Below, in pieces: positions 1 to 5,005 of a stretch of 5,005 bases of DNA. Where the stretch lies: positions 1 through 5,005 of the forward strand of contig JAHEDB010000203.1 of assembly GCA_024641465.1 (NCBI GenBank), given 5' to 3'. The translations under genes and the position numbers were made by a program. Each line of letters starts with the position of its first letter. Positions within the stretch are counted from its first letter, which is position 1. The notes beneath the pieces were generated by a model that saw nothing but the letters and a program-made list of their open reading frames with translations, was not told where the DNA came from and ran no database searches. This stretch comes from Chromatiales bacterium. Its GTDB lineage: Bacteria > Pseudomonadota > Gammaproteobacteria > UBA6429 > Thiohalophilaceae.

Positions 1-2
1 CT

Positions 3-1037
3 CCCCTGTCGATGCCGGACCTGTCATTTGCCGCGCTCAAGAAACTTGGTTCCGGTGCCCTGGCGGTGGCCCTGTTAGGTCTCGTAGAAGCCGTATCAAT
101 TGGCCGTTCCGTCGCCCTCAAGTCGGGGCAACATATCAACGGTAACCAGGAATTCATCGGTCAGGGTCTGGCCAATATCGTCGGCAGCTTTTTCTCCAGC
201 TATGCCTCGTCCGGCTCGTTTACCCGTAGCGGCATCAATTACACCGCCGGTGCACGCACCCCGCTGGCGGGTATTTTTGCCGCCGCCTTCCTGGCAGCGA
301 TACTGGTACTGGTCGCCCCCCTTGCGGCCTACCTGCCGATCCCCGCCATGGCCGGGATCCTGCTGATCGTCGCCTGGCGCCTGATCGACTTTCACCATAT
401 TCACAATATTATCCAGGTCAGCCGCACTGAGACCCTGATACTTGCCTCCACTTTCCTGGCCACCCTGTTTATTGAGCTGGAGTTCGCCATTTACGTCGGT
501 GTGATGTTATCGCTGATCATGTACCTGATGCGTACCGCACGCCCTCGCATCACCAGTCTGATCCCTGACAATAGCGAGGAGAAACGCGGCATGGTGCCCG
601 CCTTCGGGCACCAGGAGTGTCCGCAGCTCAAGATCATCCAGATCGATGGCTCGCTGTTCTTTGGCGCCATCGACCATGTGCAAATCACCCTGCGTAACTT
701 TACCGAGTATACCCCGAGCCAGAAACATCTATTAATTGTCGGCAGTGGCATCAACTTTATGGATATCGCCGGCGCGGAGATGGTCCTGCAGGAAGCAGAA
801 CGTCGTCAACGGCGTAATGGCGGTCTGTATGTGGTCAAGATCAAGGAACAGGTCTGCAACATCCTCAAGCGTGGTGATTATTTGCAGCGTTTTGGAGCGG
901 AGAATGTCTTCATCTCGAAAAAGGATGCGATTGGGGAAATCTTCGATGATATGGATAAATCAATTTGTGCCAATTGTGATCGGCGCATATTCAATGAATG
1001 TAAGACGGTACAACCGGCTGCTCCGGTTAAAGACTGA
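3..1037 (+). CDS. SulP/SLC26-family anion permease with C-terminal STAS domain (5' truncated by window edge)
   Basis: The frame is open to the window edge upstream of the first ATG (base 12), so that ATG is probably internal. SulP proteins usually have about 550-600 residues; some 345 are visible, so the N-terminal membrane part lies outside. Numbering from the ATG at 12, residues 13-36 form a late membrane helix. The family signature follows with NQEFIGQG (45-52), GSFTRSGIN (68-76) and AGARTPLAGI, and then three or four more hydrophobic helices to about residue 174. The soluble tail is a STAS domain, seen in the beta strand KIIQIDGSLFFGAI, the strand-turn HLLIVGSGINFMDIAGAE, and YVVKIKEQVCNIL. 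Family members are inner-membrane carriers of sulfate, bicarbonate or other anions; the substrate cannot be read here. An unusual tail carries Cys319, Cys322 and Cys330 (C-x2-C-x7-C) just before the end. The gene is convergent with cheX. I am very sure of the family and not of the substrate. Confidence 0.95.
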   Translation, partial: PLSMPDLSFAALKKLGSGALAVALLGLVEAVSIGRSVALKSGQHINGNQEFIGQGLANIVGSFFSSYASSGSFTRSGINYTAGARTPLAGIFAAAFLAAILVLVAPLAAYLPIPAMAGILLIVAWRLIDFHHIHNIIQVSRTETLILASTFLATLFIELEFAIYVGVMLSLIMYLMRTARPRITSLIPDNSEEKRGMVPAFGHQECPQLKIIQIDGSLFFGAIDHVQITLRNFTEYTPSQKHLLIVGSGINFMDIAGAEMVLQEAERRQRRNGGLYVVKIKEQVCNILKRGDYLQRFGAENVFISKKDAIGEIFDDMDKSICANCDRRIFNECKTVQPAAPVKD

Positions 1038-1051
1038 ATAAACCCATGAAC

Positions 1052-1075
1052 GACAGCGACAGGGATGTCGCTGTC
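1052..1075. terminator. Perfect 10-bp hairpin between convergent genes, possible bidirectional terminator
   Basis: The arms GACAGCGACA (1052-1061) and TGTCGCTGTC (1066-1075) are exact reverse complements around a GGGA loop. The hairpin starts 14 bases after the permease stop and lies 37 bases beyond the cheX stop, the usual place for a shared terminator of convergent genes. Neither side has a clear T-run, so it departs from the standard intrinsic terminator. It could instead protect 3' ends or act with Rho. Confidence 0.5.
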
Positions 1076-1112
1076 CGCCTCGCGGGTACTGGCATTACGG
1101 CTTCAAGTGGAA

Positions 1113-1628
1113 CTATGACTGTTCCTTAAAATTGACCTCGATAAAAAAATCACCCGCGGCAATTGAGAAAGGTATCTCGACAGTCTGGCCATTAAAACAG
1201 TGTTTGATGTGATGCCCTGCACCGGCAAAGATCTGCGGTAAGGACATATTGATCTGGTAACCCTGCGCTTCCAGTAAATTCTTCGCGCCACCCACCACGA
1301 TATTGGCCATCTCACCGGCCAGGTCCCGCGCAATCTCATCTATCTCATGGATATCCATGTTTAACATACGCTTGACCAGGTCAATTACAACCGGTTTGGT
1401 AAAGGTAATGGAAACACTGCCACTGGCCTTATCACCCTCCATTTTCAGCATGCCGGTGACATCGCCTTTGGCGATATCATCCTGCTTGATACGAGTCTTG
1501 CCCATCCTGGGACTGACCTGCACCATGGTGGAAAATGTGTTCATCAAGGTGTCCACTACCGGGGTAATAAATCTTGCGTCACTGCGCGTGTCTACATGGT
1601 TATGCTTTTTTTTGTTTTGTCTGGTCAT
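1113..1628 (-). CDS. cheX: CheX-family CheY-P phosphatase-like protein
   Basis: This 171-residue protein matches the CheC/CheX/FliY phosphatase fold. The core is DLAGEMANIVVGGAKNLL, with the catalytic pair Glu106 and Asn109 in an E-x2-N motif. CheX proteins use this pair to remove phosphate from CheY-type response regulators. A typical CheX opening, FITPVVDTLMNTF, starts at residue 20. SGSVSITFTKPVV (69-81) and the final strands fit the alpha/beta layout. CheX proteins are usually 150-160 residues, and the excess here is a polar, Lys/His-rich head (residues 1-19). There is no clear ribosome binding site before the ATG at 1628. That start was kept because the frame has no better one before the conserved segment; Met29 would cut into it. 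An A8 run in the coding strand near codons 5-8 could slip. No other chemotaxis gene is visible, so its partner may be CheY or another receiver protein. Confidence 0.9.
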   Translation of the reverse strand: MTRQNKKKHNHVDTRSDARFITPVVDTLMNTFSTMVQVSPRMGKTRIKQDDIAKGDVTGMLKMEGDKASGSVSITFTKPVVIDLVKRMLNMDIHEIDEIARDLAGEMANIVVGGAKNLLEAQGYQINMSLPQIFAGAGHHIKHCFNGQTVEIPFSIAAGDFFIEVNFKEQS

Positions 1629-1705
1629 GATTTATATCTGGCTATAGTGGATACAAGATTTTTATTCGGCCGGCCTGTCGACACACTGGTTGCAAGGAGA
1701 TACAG

Positions 1706-1747
1706 ATGCCCATCCTTATAAACTATATCGGACGCAATAGAGAATAG
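1706..1747 (+). other. Very small reading frame (13 codons) with a strong ribosome binding site
   Basis: An AAGGAGA motif (1694-1700) lies 5 bases before an ATG that encodes MPILINYIGRNRE and then TAG. The site sits in the otherwise unassigned gap between cheX and the PilZ gene (1629-1823). It could be a tiny leader peptide, the remains of a lost gene, or chance. I do not recognise the peptide, and no convincing -35/-10 pair or terminator accompanies it. Apart from this frame and the PilZ terminator, I see nothing in the gap. Confidence 0.2.
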
Positions 1748-1804
1748 TTCACTGTTAAATGATTCAGGCCTACAGAAAATGGGGGTGGTTTCTAAAAAGA
1801 TTGT

Positions 1805-1837
1805 AAAAAAATGTTAGCGGCGTTTATTTGCGCTTAA
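1805..1837 (-). terminator. Probable intrinsic terminator of the PilZ gene
   Basis: On the minus strand the last PilZ codons and the bases just after them can form a short stem: TTAAGCG (1831-1837) against CGCTAA (1814-1819), with one bulged base. Two bases later comes a run of seven T (A7 at 1805-1811 on the plus strand). The stem is weak and overlaps the stop codon, but the T-run is convincing. Confidence 0.45.
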
Positions 1838-2105
1838 AACAGATACCCATGAGATACTGATTTTCTTTCTTACTCTGGTGCACGACCTGACCGTAGATTT
1901 TCATGATGTGGGATTGACCGGGACTGCCCACATTGAGGGTCATACGCAGGACTTCACCGATTTCAATCGGCTCCTGACTGAGAAAGGCCGCCCCCTTCAT
2001 CGAAAAGTCATAGGATTTGACGGAGCGTTTCTGGCCGCCCCGAGTCACAATCCGGGCAGGCCGTTCAAACTGAATTCTTCTCAACACACGCTTTTCTTGC
2101 TGCAT
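1824..2105 (-). CDS. Single-domain PilZ protein, probable c-di-GMP receptor
   Basis: The 93-residue product is a stand-alone PilZ domain. It has both c-di-GMP-binding motifs: R-x3-R (RVLRR, Arg6 and Arg10) near the N-terminus and D-x-S-x2-G (DFSMKG, Asp33, Ser35, Gly38). The beta-barrel strands follow, including GEVLRMTLNVG and KIYGQVVHQ. Proteins of this kind bind the second messenger and pass the signal to a partner controlling motility, pili or exopolysaccharide; the target cannot be read from sequence. I chose the ATG at 2105 because AAGGGA (2112-2117, minus strand) lies 6 bases before it and the PilZ homology begins at once. An in-frame ATG at 2135 would add ten residues without a good ribosome binding site. 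The gene is a single unit, separated from cheX by about 195 bases and divergent from the 34-codon gene across an AT-rich region. Confidence 0.92.
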   Translation of the reverse strand: MQQEKRVLRRIQFERPARIVTRGGQKRSVKSYDFSMKGAAFLSQEPIEIGEVLRMTLNVGSPGQSHIMKIYGQVVHQSKKENQYLMGICFKRK

Positions 2106-2232
2106 GATATATCCCTTAGTCGTCCTGCCCCACATCTTGCCCTGAACCGAAGCTAAATTATATAAAATCCATCACACTTGGTTACAAATATTTATAATTC
2201 ATAATATATTGATTTTCTTATATTTTAATTAC

Positions 2233-2246
2233 TTGAGCCAGATCAA
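2233..2246. promoter_or_regulatory. FNR/Anr-type binding site
   Basis: The sequence TTGAGCCAGATCAA matches the FNR consensus TTGAT-N4-ATCAA at nine of ten defined positions. FNR-family regulators bind such sites when oxygen is low, through an oxygen-labile iron-sulfur cluster. Its centre (2239.5) lies about 41-42 bases before the start point expected from the -10 at 2270-2275, which is the class II activator position. It lies in the divergent region between the PilZ gene and the 34-codon gene. The match and spacing are seen; actual binding is inferred. Confidence 0.65.
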
Positions 2247-2269
2247 TTCTTAAAATCGCCACCAAAAAC

Positions 2270-2275
2270 TAATAT
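2270..2275 (+). promoter_or_regulatory. Candidate -10 element of the 34-codon gene, FNR class II promoter
   Basis: TAATAT resembles TATAAT and predicts transcription starting near 2281-2282, giving a leader of about 30 bases. There is no good -35 hexamer at the normal distance, as expected where an activator bound around -41.5 replaces it. Confidence 0.5.
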
Positions 2276-2310
2276 CCCTCTTAAACACTACTATAACGAG
2301 GATATATGCC

Positions 2311-2415
2311 ATGCACATCGAAGATAAGCGAATGGGTCAGCGCGTTGGTTATACGGTCATGTCCCTGTTGGGCCTAATGTGCTTCCTGATCATCCTGGCC
2401 AATTTCATCGCCTAG
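2311..2415 (+). CDS. Small single-helix membrane protein (34 residues), function unknown
   Basis: This short gene encodes a charged head, MHIEDKRMGQR, then one hydrophobic helix (about residues 12-33) that includes SLLGLMCFLIILANFIA, ending at TAG. The positive head suggests the N-terminus faces the cytoplasm. GAGGA (2298-2302) lies 8 bases before the ATG. An ATG at 2306 is in another frame and too close to that site. A near-consensus FNR box and a -10 lie upstream, and a strong intrinsic terminator begins 18 bases after the stop, so it looks like a complete one-gene unit. Oxygen-regulated proteins of this size are sometimes small subunits of terminal oxidases or other membrane complexes (CydX and CcoM are examples of the class). 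I do not recognise this sequence as any of them, and no oxidase gene is nearby. The gene looks real on context; its role is unknown. Confidence 0.7.
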   Translation: MHIEDKRMGQRVGYTVMSLLGLMCFLIILANFIA

Positions 2416-2433
2416 GCGGCGAAGGGATCAAAT

Positions 2434-2462
2434 AAAAACGCGCCGACCTGGCGCGTTTTTTT
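2434..2462. terminator. Strong bidirectional intrinsic terminator
   Basis: CGCGCC (2439-2444) and GGCGCG (2450-2455) pair around a GACCT loop. The flanking A5 (2434-2438) and T-run (T7, 2456-2462) extend the stem to 11 bp. On the plus strand it terminates the 34-codon gene. On the minus strand the A5 becomes a T5 run and serves the DUF3185 gene, whose stop is 20 bases away. Confidence 0.92.
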
Positions 2463-2471
2463 ATGGGCGGT

Positions 2472-2487
2472 CGGTGAAGGCTCACCG
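2472..2487. repeat. Short inverted repeat overlapping the DUF3185 stop codon
   Basis: CGGTGA (2472-2477) and TCACCG (2482-2487) pair perfectly around a four-base loop. Together with the terminator just beyond, the 3' end of the DUF3185 transcript would carry two consecutive hairpins. The second alone would be enough to terminate. Confidence 0.4.
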
Positions 2488-2703
2488 CCGCAGTAGATTA
2501 ACAGCCCCCAGCAACAGGCAAATGCCGCCACCGATGTAGTAGTAGAGGGTATTCTGGGTTGGATTTCCCGAGTACAGGCGGGTCAGATGGGAGCCGAGGG
2601 ACTCCGACTCGTTATAGCCCCAGAAGACCAGCAACCCGCCCACCACCAGCAAGGCGATGCCGGTTATCTTATTCATCATCCCAATTTTGGCTTTTTTGTT
2701 CAT
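2482..2703 (-). CDS. DUF3185-family small membrane protein
   Basis: The 73-residue product has two membrane helices (about residues 13-30 and 53-71) joined by a polar loop, SESLGSHLTRLYSGNPTQNT. This layout, with a GSxx...SGxPT-type loop between two glycine-rich helices, matches my recollection of the DUF3185 family of uncharacterised bacterial proteins. No function is known to me. An AGGAG (2716-2720, minus strand) supports the ATG at 2703, although the 12-base spacing is long. Met9 or Met10 would give about 64 residues, closer to the usual family length, but has no clear ribosome binding site. It lies 83 bases downstream of htpG on the same strand, with a hairpin between, so read-through from the heat-shock promoter is possible but not shown. 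Confidence 0.8.
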   Translation of the reverse strand: MNKKAKIGMMNKITGIALLVVGGLLVFWGYNESESLGSHLTRLYSGNPTQNTLYYYIGGGICLLLGAVNLLRR

Positions 2704-2713
2704 CGCTATAGCG
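2704..2713 (-). repeat. Perfect palindrome between ribosome binding site and start codon
   Basis: CGCTATAGCG is its own reverse complement and fills most of the 12-base gap between AGGAG and the DUF3185 ATG. In RNA it could fold as a 3-bp stem with a TATA loop, shortening the effective spacing. That role is inference, and a stem this small is marginal. Confidence 0.3.
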
Positions 2714-2742
2714 TACTCCTAACCGTCAGCACGGCAAACCGG

Positions 2743-2767
2743 AAGGCGGCGTAAAAGCCGCCGCCTT
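2743..2767 (-). terminator. GC-rich hairpin after htpG, probable weak terminator
   Basis: AAGGCGGC (2743-2750) and GCCGCCTT (2760-2767) form an 8-bp stem 19 bases past the htpG stop. Reading in the htpG direction the stem is followed by TTCCGG rather than a T-run, so termination may be partial and leave some read-through into the DUF3185 gene. The T4 tail is on the plus-strand side, where no gene needs it. Confidence 0.5.
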
Positions 2768-2786
2768 TTGATGGTCTACTTGTCCC

Positions 2787-4688
2787 TTATTTTGCTTCCT
2801 CGGTCAACATTAACAGCAGCTCGTTCATGCGGCTGACAAAACTGGCCGGGTCTTCGAGTTGCCCGCCTTCACTCAGCAGGGCCTGTTCAAACAGGATGAA
2901 GGTCCAGTCAGAAAAACGTGCATCTTCCATCGAGCCATTCAGACGTTTTACCAGGGGATGTTCGGCATTCACTTCCAGTATGGGTTCCAGACTCGGCACG
3001 GTGTGACCGGCCTGTTGCAGGATCTTCTGCATACTGACGGCCATATCACCTTCCTCGACCACCAGACATGACGGGGAATCCGTCAGACGATTGGAGATAC
3101 GGACCTCTTTGACCTTGTCGCCGAGTGTCTCTTTCATTTTCTCCAGCAGGTCTTTGTAGTCCTTGGTCGCCTGTTCGGTCTTTGCCTTTTCTTCCTTATC
3201 GGCCAGTTCACCAAGGTCCAGTGAACCCTTGGCCACCGAGACGAGTGACTTGCCGCTGTACTCATTGAGGTAGGACATCATCCATTCATCGACACGGTCG
3301 TACATCAGGAACACCTCGATGCCCTTCTTCTTGAACAACTCAAGGTGCGGGCTGTTCTTGATGGAGGAATAGGAATCACCGGTAAGGTAATAGATCTTGT
3401 CCTGGCCCGCCTGCATACGAGCAATATAATCGTCAAGCGACACCGTCTGTTCATTGCTGTTGGTGCTGGTCGTGGCAAAACGCATCAGCTTGGCGATCTT
3501 TTCCTTGTTGGCGAAGTCTTCGGCCGGGCCTTCCTTGATCACCTTACCGAACTCATTCCAGAAGGTGGCGTATTTTTCCGGTTCATCCTTGGCGATACCG
3601 TCGAGCACATTCAGCAGTTTCTTGATCGAGGCATTGCGGATGGTATCGATGGATTTATTGCGTTGCAGGATCTCACGCGAGATATTCAGTGGCAGGTCAT
3701 TGGAATCCACCACACCGCGAATAAAGCGCAGATAGTTCGGCATCAGTTGATCGGCATCGTCCATAATAAACACGCGCTTCACATACAGCTTGATGCCGTG
3801 GCGCTTCTCACGATCGAACAGGTCAAACGGCGCCCGCTTGGGGATATAAAGCAGGGTGGTGTATTCCTGCGTGCCCTCGACCTTGTTGTGCATCCAGGTC
3901 AGGGGTTCATCAAAATCATGGGCGACGTGCTTGTAGAATTCTTTATATTCCTCGTCGGTGATTTCACTCTTGGTGCGGGTCCACAGGGCCGAGGCCTTGT
4001 TGACCATCTCCAGTTCCTCGGTCTTTTCGCCCTTGTCATCCTTTTTGAACATCATCACCGGCAGGGAAATATGATCCGAGTATTTGTTGATCAGGCTACG
4101 CAGGCGATAGTCTTCCAGAAATTCGTCCTCATCCTGGCGCAAATGCAGGGTGACAGTGGTGCCGCGTCTGGCGCATTCAACATTTTCAATGCTGTAATCG
4201 CCCTCGCCGGCCGATTCCCAACGCACCCCGTGTTCGCTGCCAAGACCGGCGCGACGGGTTTCCAGGGTCACCTTGTCGGCGATAATAAAGGCGGAATAAA
4301 AGCCGACCCCGAACTGGCCGATCAGGTGTGAATCCTTGGCCTGGTCACCGGACAGGTTGTCGAGAAACTTGCGGGTACCCGAGCTGGCGATGGTACCGAT
4401 GTTGTCCATCACCTCCTGGCGATTCATACCAACACCGTTATCGGTGATCGAGATCGTGCGGGCTGCCTTGTCAAAATCAATGCGGATCTGTAATTCGGCA
4501 TCATCTTCATACAGGGCGCTGTCGCTGAGGGCCTCAAAGCGCAGCTTGTCGCAGGCATCCGAGGCATTGGAAATCAGTTCACGCAGGAAAATCTCTTTAT
4601 TGGAATACAGCGAATGAATCATCAAATGCAGCAGCTGTTTGACCTCGGTCTGAAAACTCAGGGTCTCTTTTTTGGTTTCCACGCTCAT
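2787..4688 (-). CDS. htpG: HtpG, bacterial Hsp90 molecular chaperone
   Basis: This 633-residue protein is full length (E. coli HtpG has 624). It is a cytoplasmic homodimeric ATPase that helps client proteins fold and works with DnaK. The N-terminal GHKL ATPase domain (about 1-230) has ELISNASDACDKL with the catalytic Glu37 and the Mg-coordinating Asn41, TDNGVGM with Asp83 contacting adenine, GTIASSGT (98-105) in the lid, and QFGVGFYSAF (125-134). The middle domain has LPLNISREILQ with Arg338, the residue that reaches the ATP gamma-phosphate. The rest is the C-terminal dimerisation domain. Every key residue I checked is present. The ATG at 4688 has AAGGAG (4695-4700, minus strand) 6 bases upstream. 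A sigma-32 promoter lies about 115 bases upstream, as expected for a heat-shock gene. It is followed by a DUF3185 gene and preceded by ppsR, both on the same strand. Confidence 0.99.
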   Translation of the reverse strand: MSVETKKETLSFQTEVKQLLHLMIHSLYSNKEIFLRELISNASDACDKLRFEALSDSALYEDDAELQIRIDFDKAARTISITDNGVGMNRQEVMDNIGTIASSGTRKFLDNLSGDQAKDSHLIGQFGVGFYSAFIIADKVTLETRRAGLGSEHGVRWESAGEGDYSIENVECARRGTTVTLHLRQDEDEFLEDYRLRSLINKYSDHISLPVMMFKKDDKGEKTEELEMVNKASALWTRTKSEITDEEYKEFYKHVAHDFDEPLTWMHNKVEGTQEYTTLLYIPKRAPFDLFDREKRHGIKLYVKRVFIMDDADQLMPNYLRFIRGVVDSNDLPLNISREILQRNKSIDTIRNASIKKLLNVLDGIAKDEPEKYATFWNEFGKVIKEGPAEDFANKEKIAKLMRFATTSTNSNEQTVSLDDYIARMQAGQDKIYYLTGDSYSSIKNSPHLELFKKKGIEVFLMYDRVDEWMMSYLNEYSGKSLVSVAKGSLDLGELADKEEKAKTEQATKDYKDLLEKMKETLGDKVKEVRISNRLTDSPSCLVVEEGDMAVSMQKILQQAGHTVPSLEPILEVNAEHPLVKRLNGSMEDARFSDWTFILFEQALLSEGGQLEDPASFVSRMNELLLMLTEEAK

Positions 4689-4737
4689 CAGGAACTCCTT
4701 AATTTCTATTTCGGTTTTAATAACGGTATTTGGAGGC

Positions 4738-4775
4738 CCTGCTTAAACCGGCATCGGCTCAATCGCTTAAGCAGG
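4738..4775 (-). repeat. Inverted repeat in the htpG 5' untranslated leader
   Basis: CCTGCTTAA (4738-4746) and TTAAGCAGG (4767-4775) are perfect 9-bp complements around a 20-base loop that contains a smaller stem (CCG/CGG). It lies within the roughly 108-base leader expected from the sigma-32 promoter. No T-run follows, so it is not a terminator for htpG. It may stabilise the mRNA or take part in translational control. It is a clear structure of unknown role. Confidence 0.5.
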
Positions 4776-4803
4776 ACTTCTATGGACAAAACTGTGCATT
4801 ACA

Positions 4804-4830
4804 ATAGGGGTGGGTCAGAGGAAATTCAAG
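4804..4830 (-). promoter_or_regulatory. Sigma-32 (RpoH) heat-shock promoter of htpG
   Basis: On the minus strand, CTTGAA (4825-4830) is followed after 14 bases by CCCCTAT (4804-4810). The E. coli consensus is CTTGAA, 13-17 bases, then CCCCAT-T. The position upstream of htpG fits exactly. Transcription should begin near 4797. The -35 starts only 9 bases after the ppsR stop codon. Confidence 0.85.
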
Positions 4831-4839
4831 GCCAGCCCG

Positions 4840-5005
4840 TCAGGGCAATTTAGGCATGGTGAACTCATGCCCGGATTTTTCCAGCTGGGCGCGGCTCATG
4901 ATGGTGGTGGCGATCTCCTCCACCGACATGGTGGTCACATCCAGATAATCGAGGTGACATTGACGAAACAGGGCCTCGACCTGCCGAATCTCGTACTGGC
5001 ACTGC
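4840..5005 (-). CDS. ppsR: PEP synthase regulatory protein PpsR, C-terminal 54 residues (cut by window edge)
   Basis: The minus-strand frame open from the right edge ends at TGA (4840-4842). The visible part reads YEIRQVEALFRQCHLDYLDV and then TTMSVEEIATTIM, with a short polar tail. The signature TT-x-SVEEIA-T-I and the preceding E-x2-VEAL-(F/Y)-R segment match the C-terminus of E. coli PpsR (YdiA, formerly DUF299). That family is a bifunctional enzyme that inactivates PEP synthase by ADP-dependent threonine phosphorylation and reactivates it by Pi-dependent pyrophosphorylation, so it controls gluconeogenic entry from pyruvate. The nucleotide-binding part is outside the window, so its integrity cannot be judged. 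PEP synthase (ppsA) is often a close neighbour and may lie beyond the right edge. Confidence 0.93.
   Translation of the reverse strand, partial: QCQYEIRQVEALFRQCHLDYLDVTTMSVEEIATTIMSRAQLEKSGHEFTMPKLP

Noticed and set aside
1661..1675. Possible sigma-28 flagellar promoter before cheX (GCCGAATAA on the minus strand)
   Set aside because: It has an extra base against GCCGATAA and no TAAA-type -35 at the required distance. A TCGACA nearby also lacks a matching -10.
2106..2135. Longer PilZ start at 2135
   Set aside because: It adds ten residues outside the domain, has a poor ribosome binding site, and AAGGGA sits at the right distance from the ATG at 2105.
1878..2156. 92-codon plus-strand reading frame opposite the PilZ gene
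   Set aside because: The minus strand carries both PilZ motifs and a good ribosome binding site; the plus frame has no recognisable feature.
2306..2377. Alternative ATG at 2306 just before the 34-codon gene
   Set aside because: It is only three bases from the GAGGA motif, and its frame gives a 23-residue peptide without a clear membrane helix.
3345..4331. Long 328-codon plus-strand reading frame opposite htpG
   Set aside because: It lies wholly antisense to a clearly functional htpG, shows no recognisable domain or transmembrane layout, and is a common by-product of codon bias on the coding strand.
4614..4853. 79-codon plus-strand reading frame across the htpG start
   Set aside because: It overlaps the htpG 5' end, its promoter and the ppsR 3' end, all supported on the other strand.
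1..5005. Mobile elements, CRISPR arrays, tRNA or rRNA genes, riboswitches
   Set aside because: I found no transposase, repeated spacer pattern, terminal repeats, cloverleaf or known riboswitch core by eye. Inverted repeats here are explained as terminators or leader stems.

Overview
This window looks like chromosomal DNA from a gammaproteobacterium of moderate GC content. The grounds are a SulP permease, an HtpG of enterobacterial type, a YdiA-type PpsR C-terminus, a heat-shock promoter close to the E. coli sigma-32 consensus, and a near-consensus FNR box. I see no mobile elements, CRISPR array, tRNA or rRNA. The species cannot be named from this stretch.

Layout. On the plus strand at the left edge is the 3' part of a SulP/SLC26 anion permease (3-1037), cut by the window edge. 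It converges on a minus-strand gene for a CheX-type phosphatase (1113-1628), with a perfect 10-bp hairpin between the two stops. A gap of about 195 bp holds only a very small plus-strand reading frame with a good ribosome binding site. Next comes a minus-strand single-domain PilZ protein (1824-2105), followed by an AT-rich divergent intergenic region. That region carries an FNR-type site, and a 34-residue membrane protein gene (2311-2415) reads away from it on the plus strand. A strong bidirectional intrinsic terminator (2434-2462) closes both this small gene and a convergent DUF3185 membrane protein gene (2482-2703, minus). The right half is htpG (2787-4688, minus), with its sigma-32 promoter between it and the 3' end of ppsR (4840-5005, minus, cut by the right edge).

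The genes do not form one pathway. The window is a series of short, mostly single-gene transcription units: anion transport, response-regulator dephosphorylation, c-di-GMP sensing, heat-shock folding, and regulation of PEP synthase. The best candidate for something undescribed is the 34-codon gene. It appears to be a complete unit: FNR box, a -10 at class II spacing, ribosome binding site, one transmembrane helix and an intrinsic terminator. It is short enough for routine gene calling to miss. The same FNR box could also act on the divergent PilZ gene, but the evidence for that is weaker.
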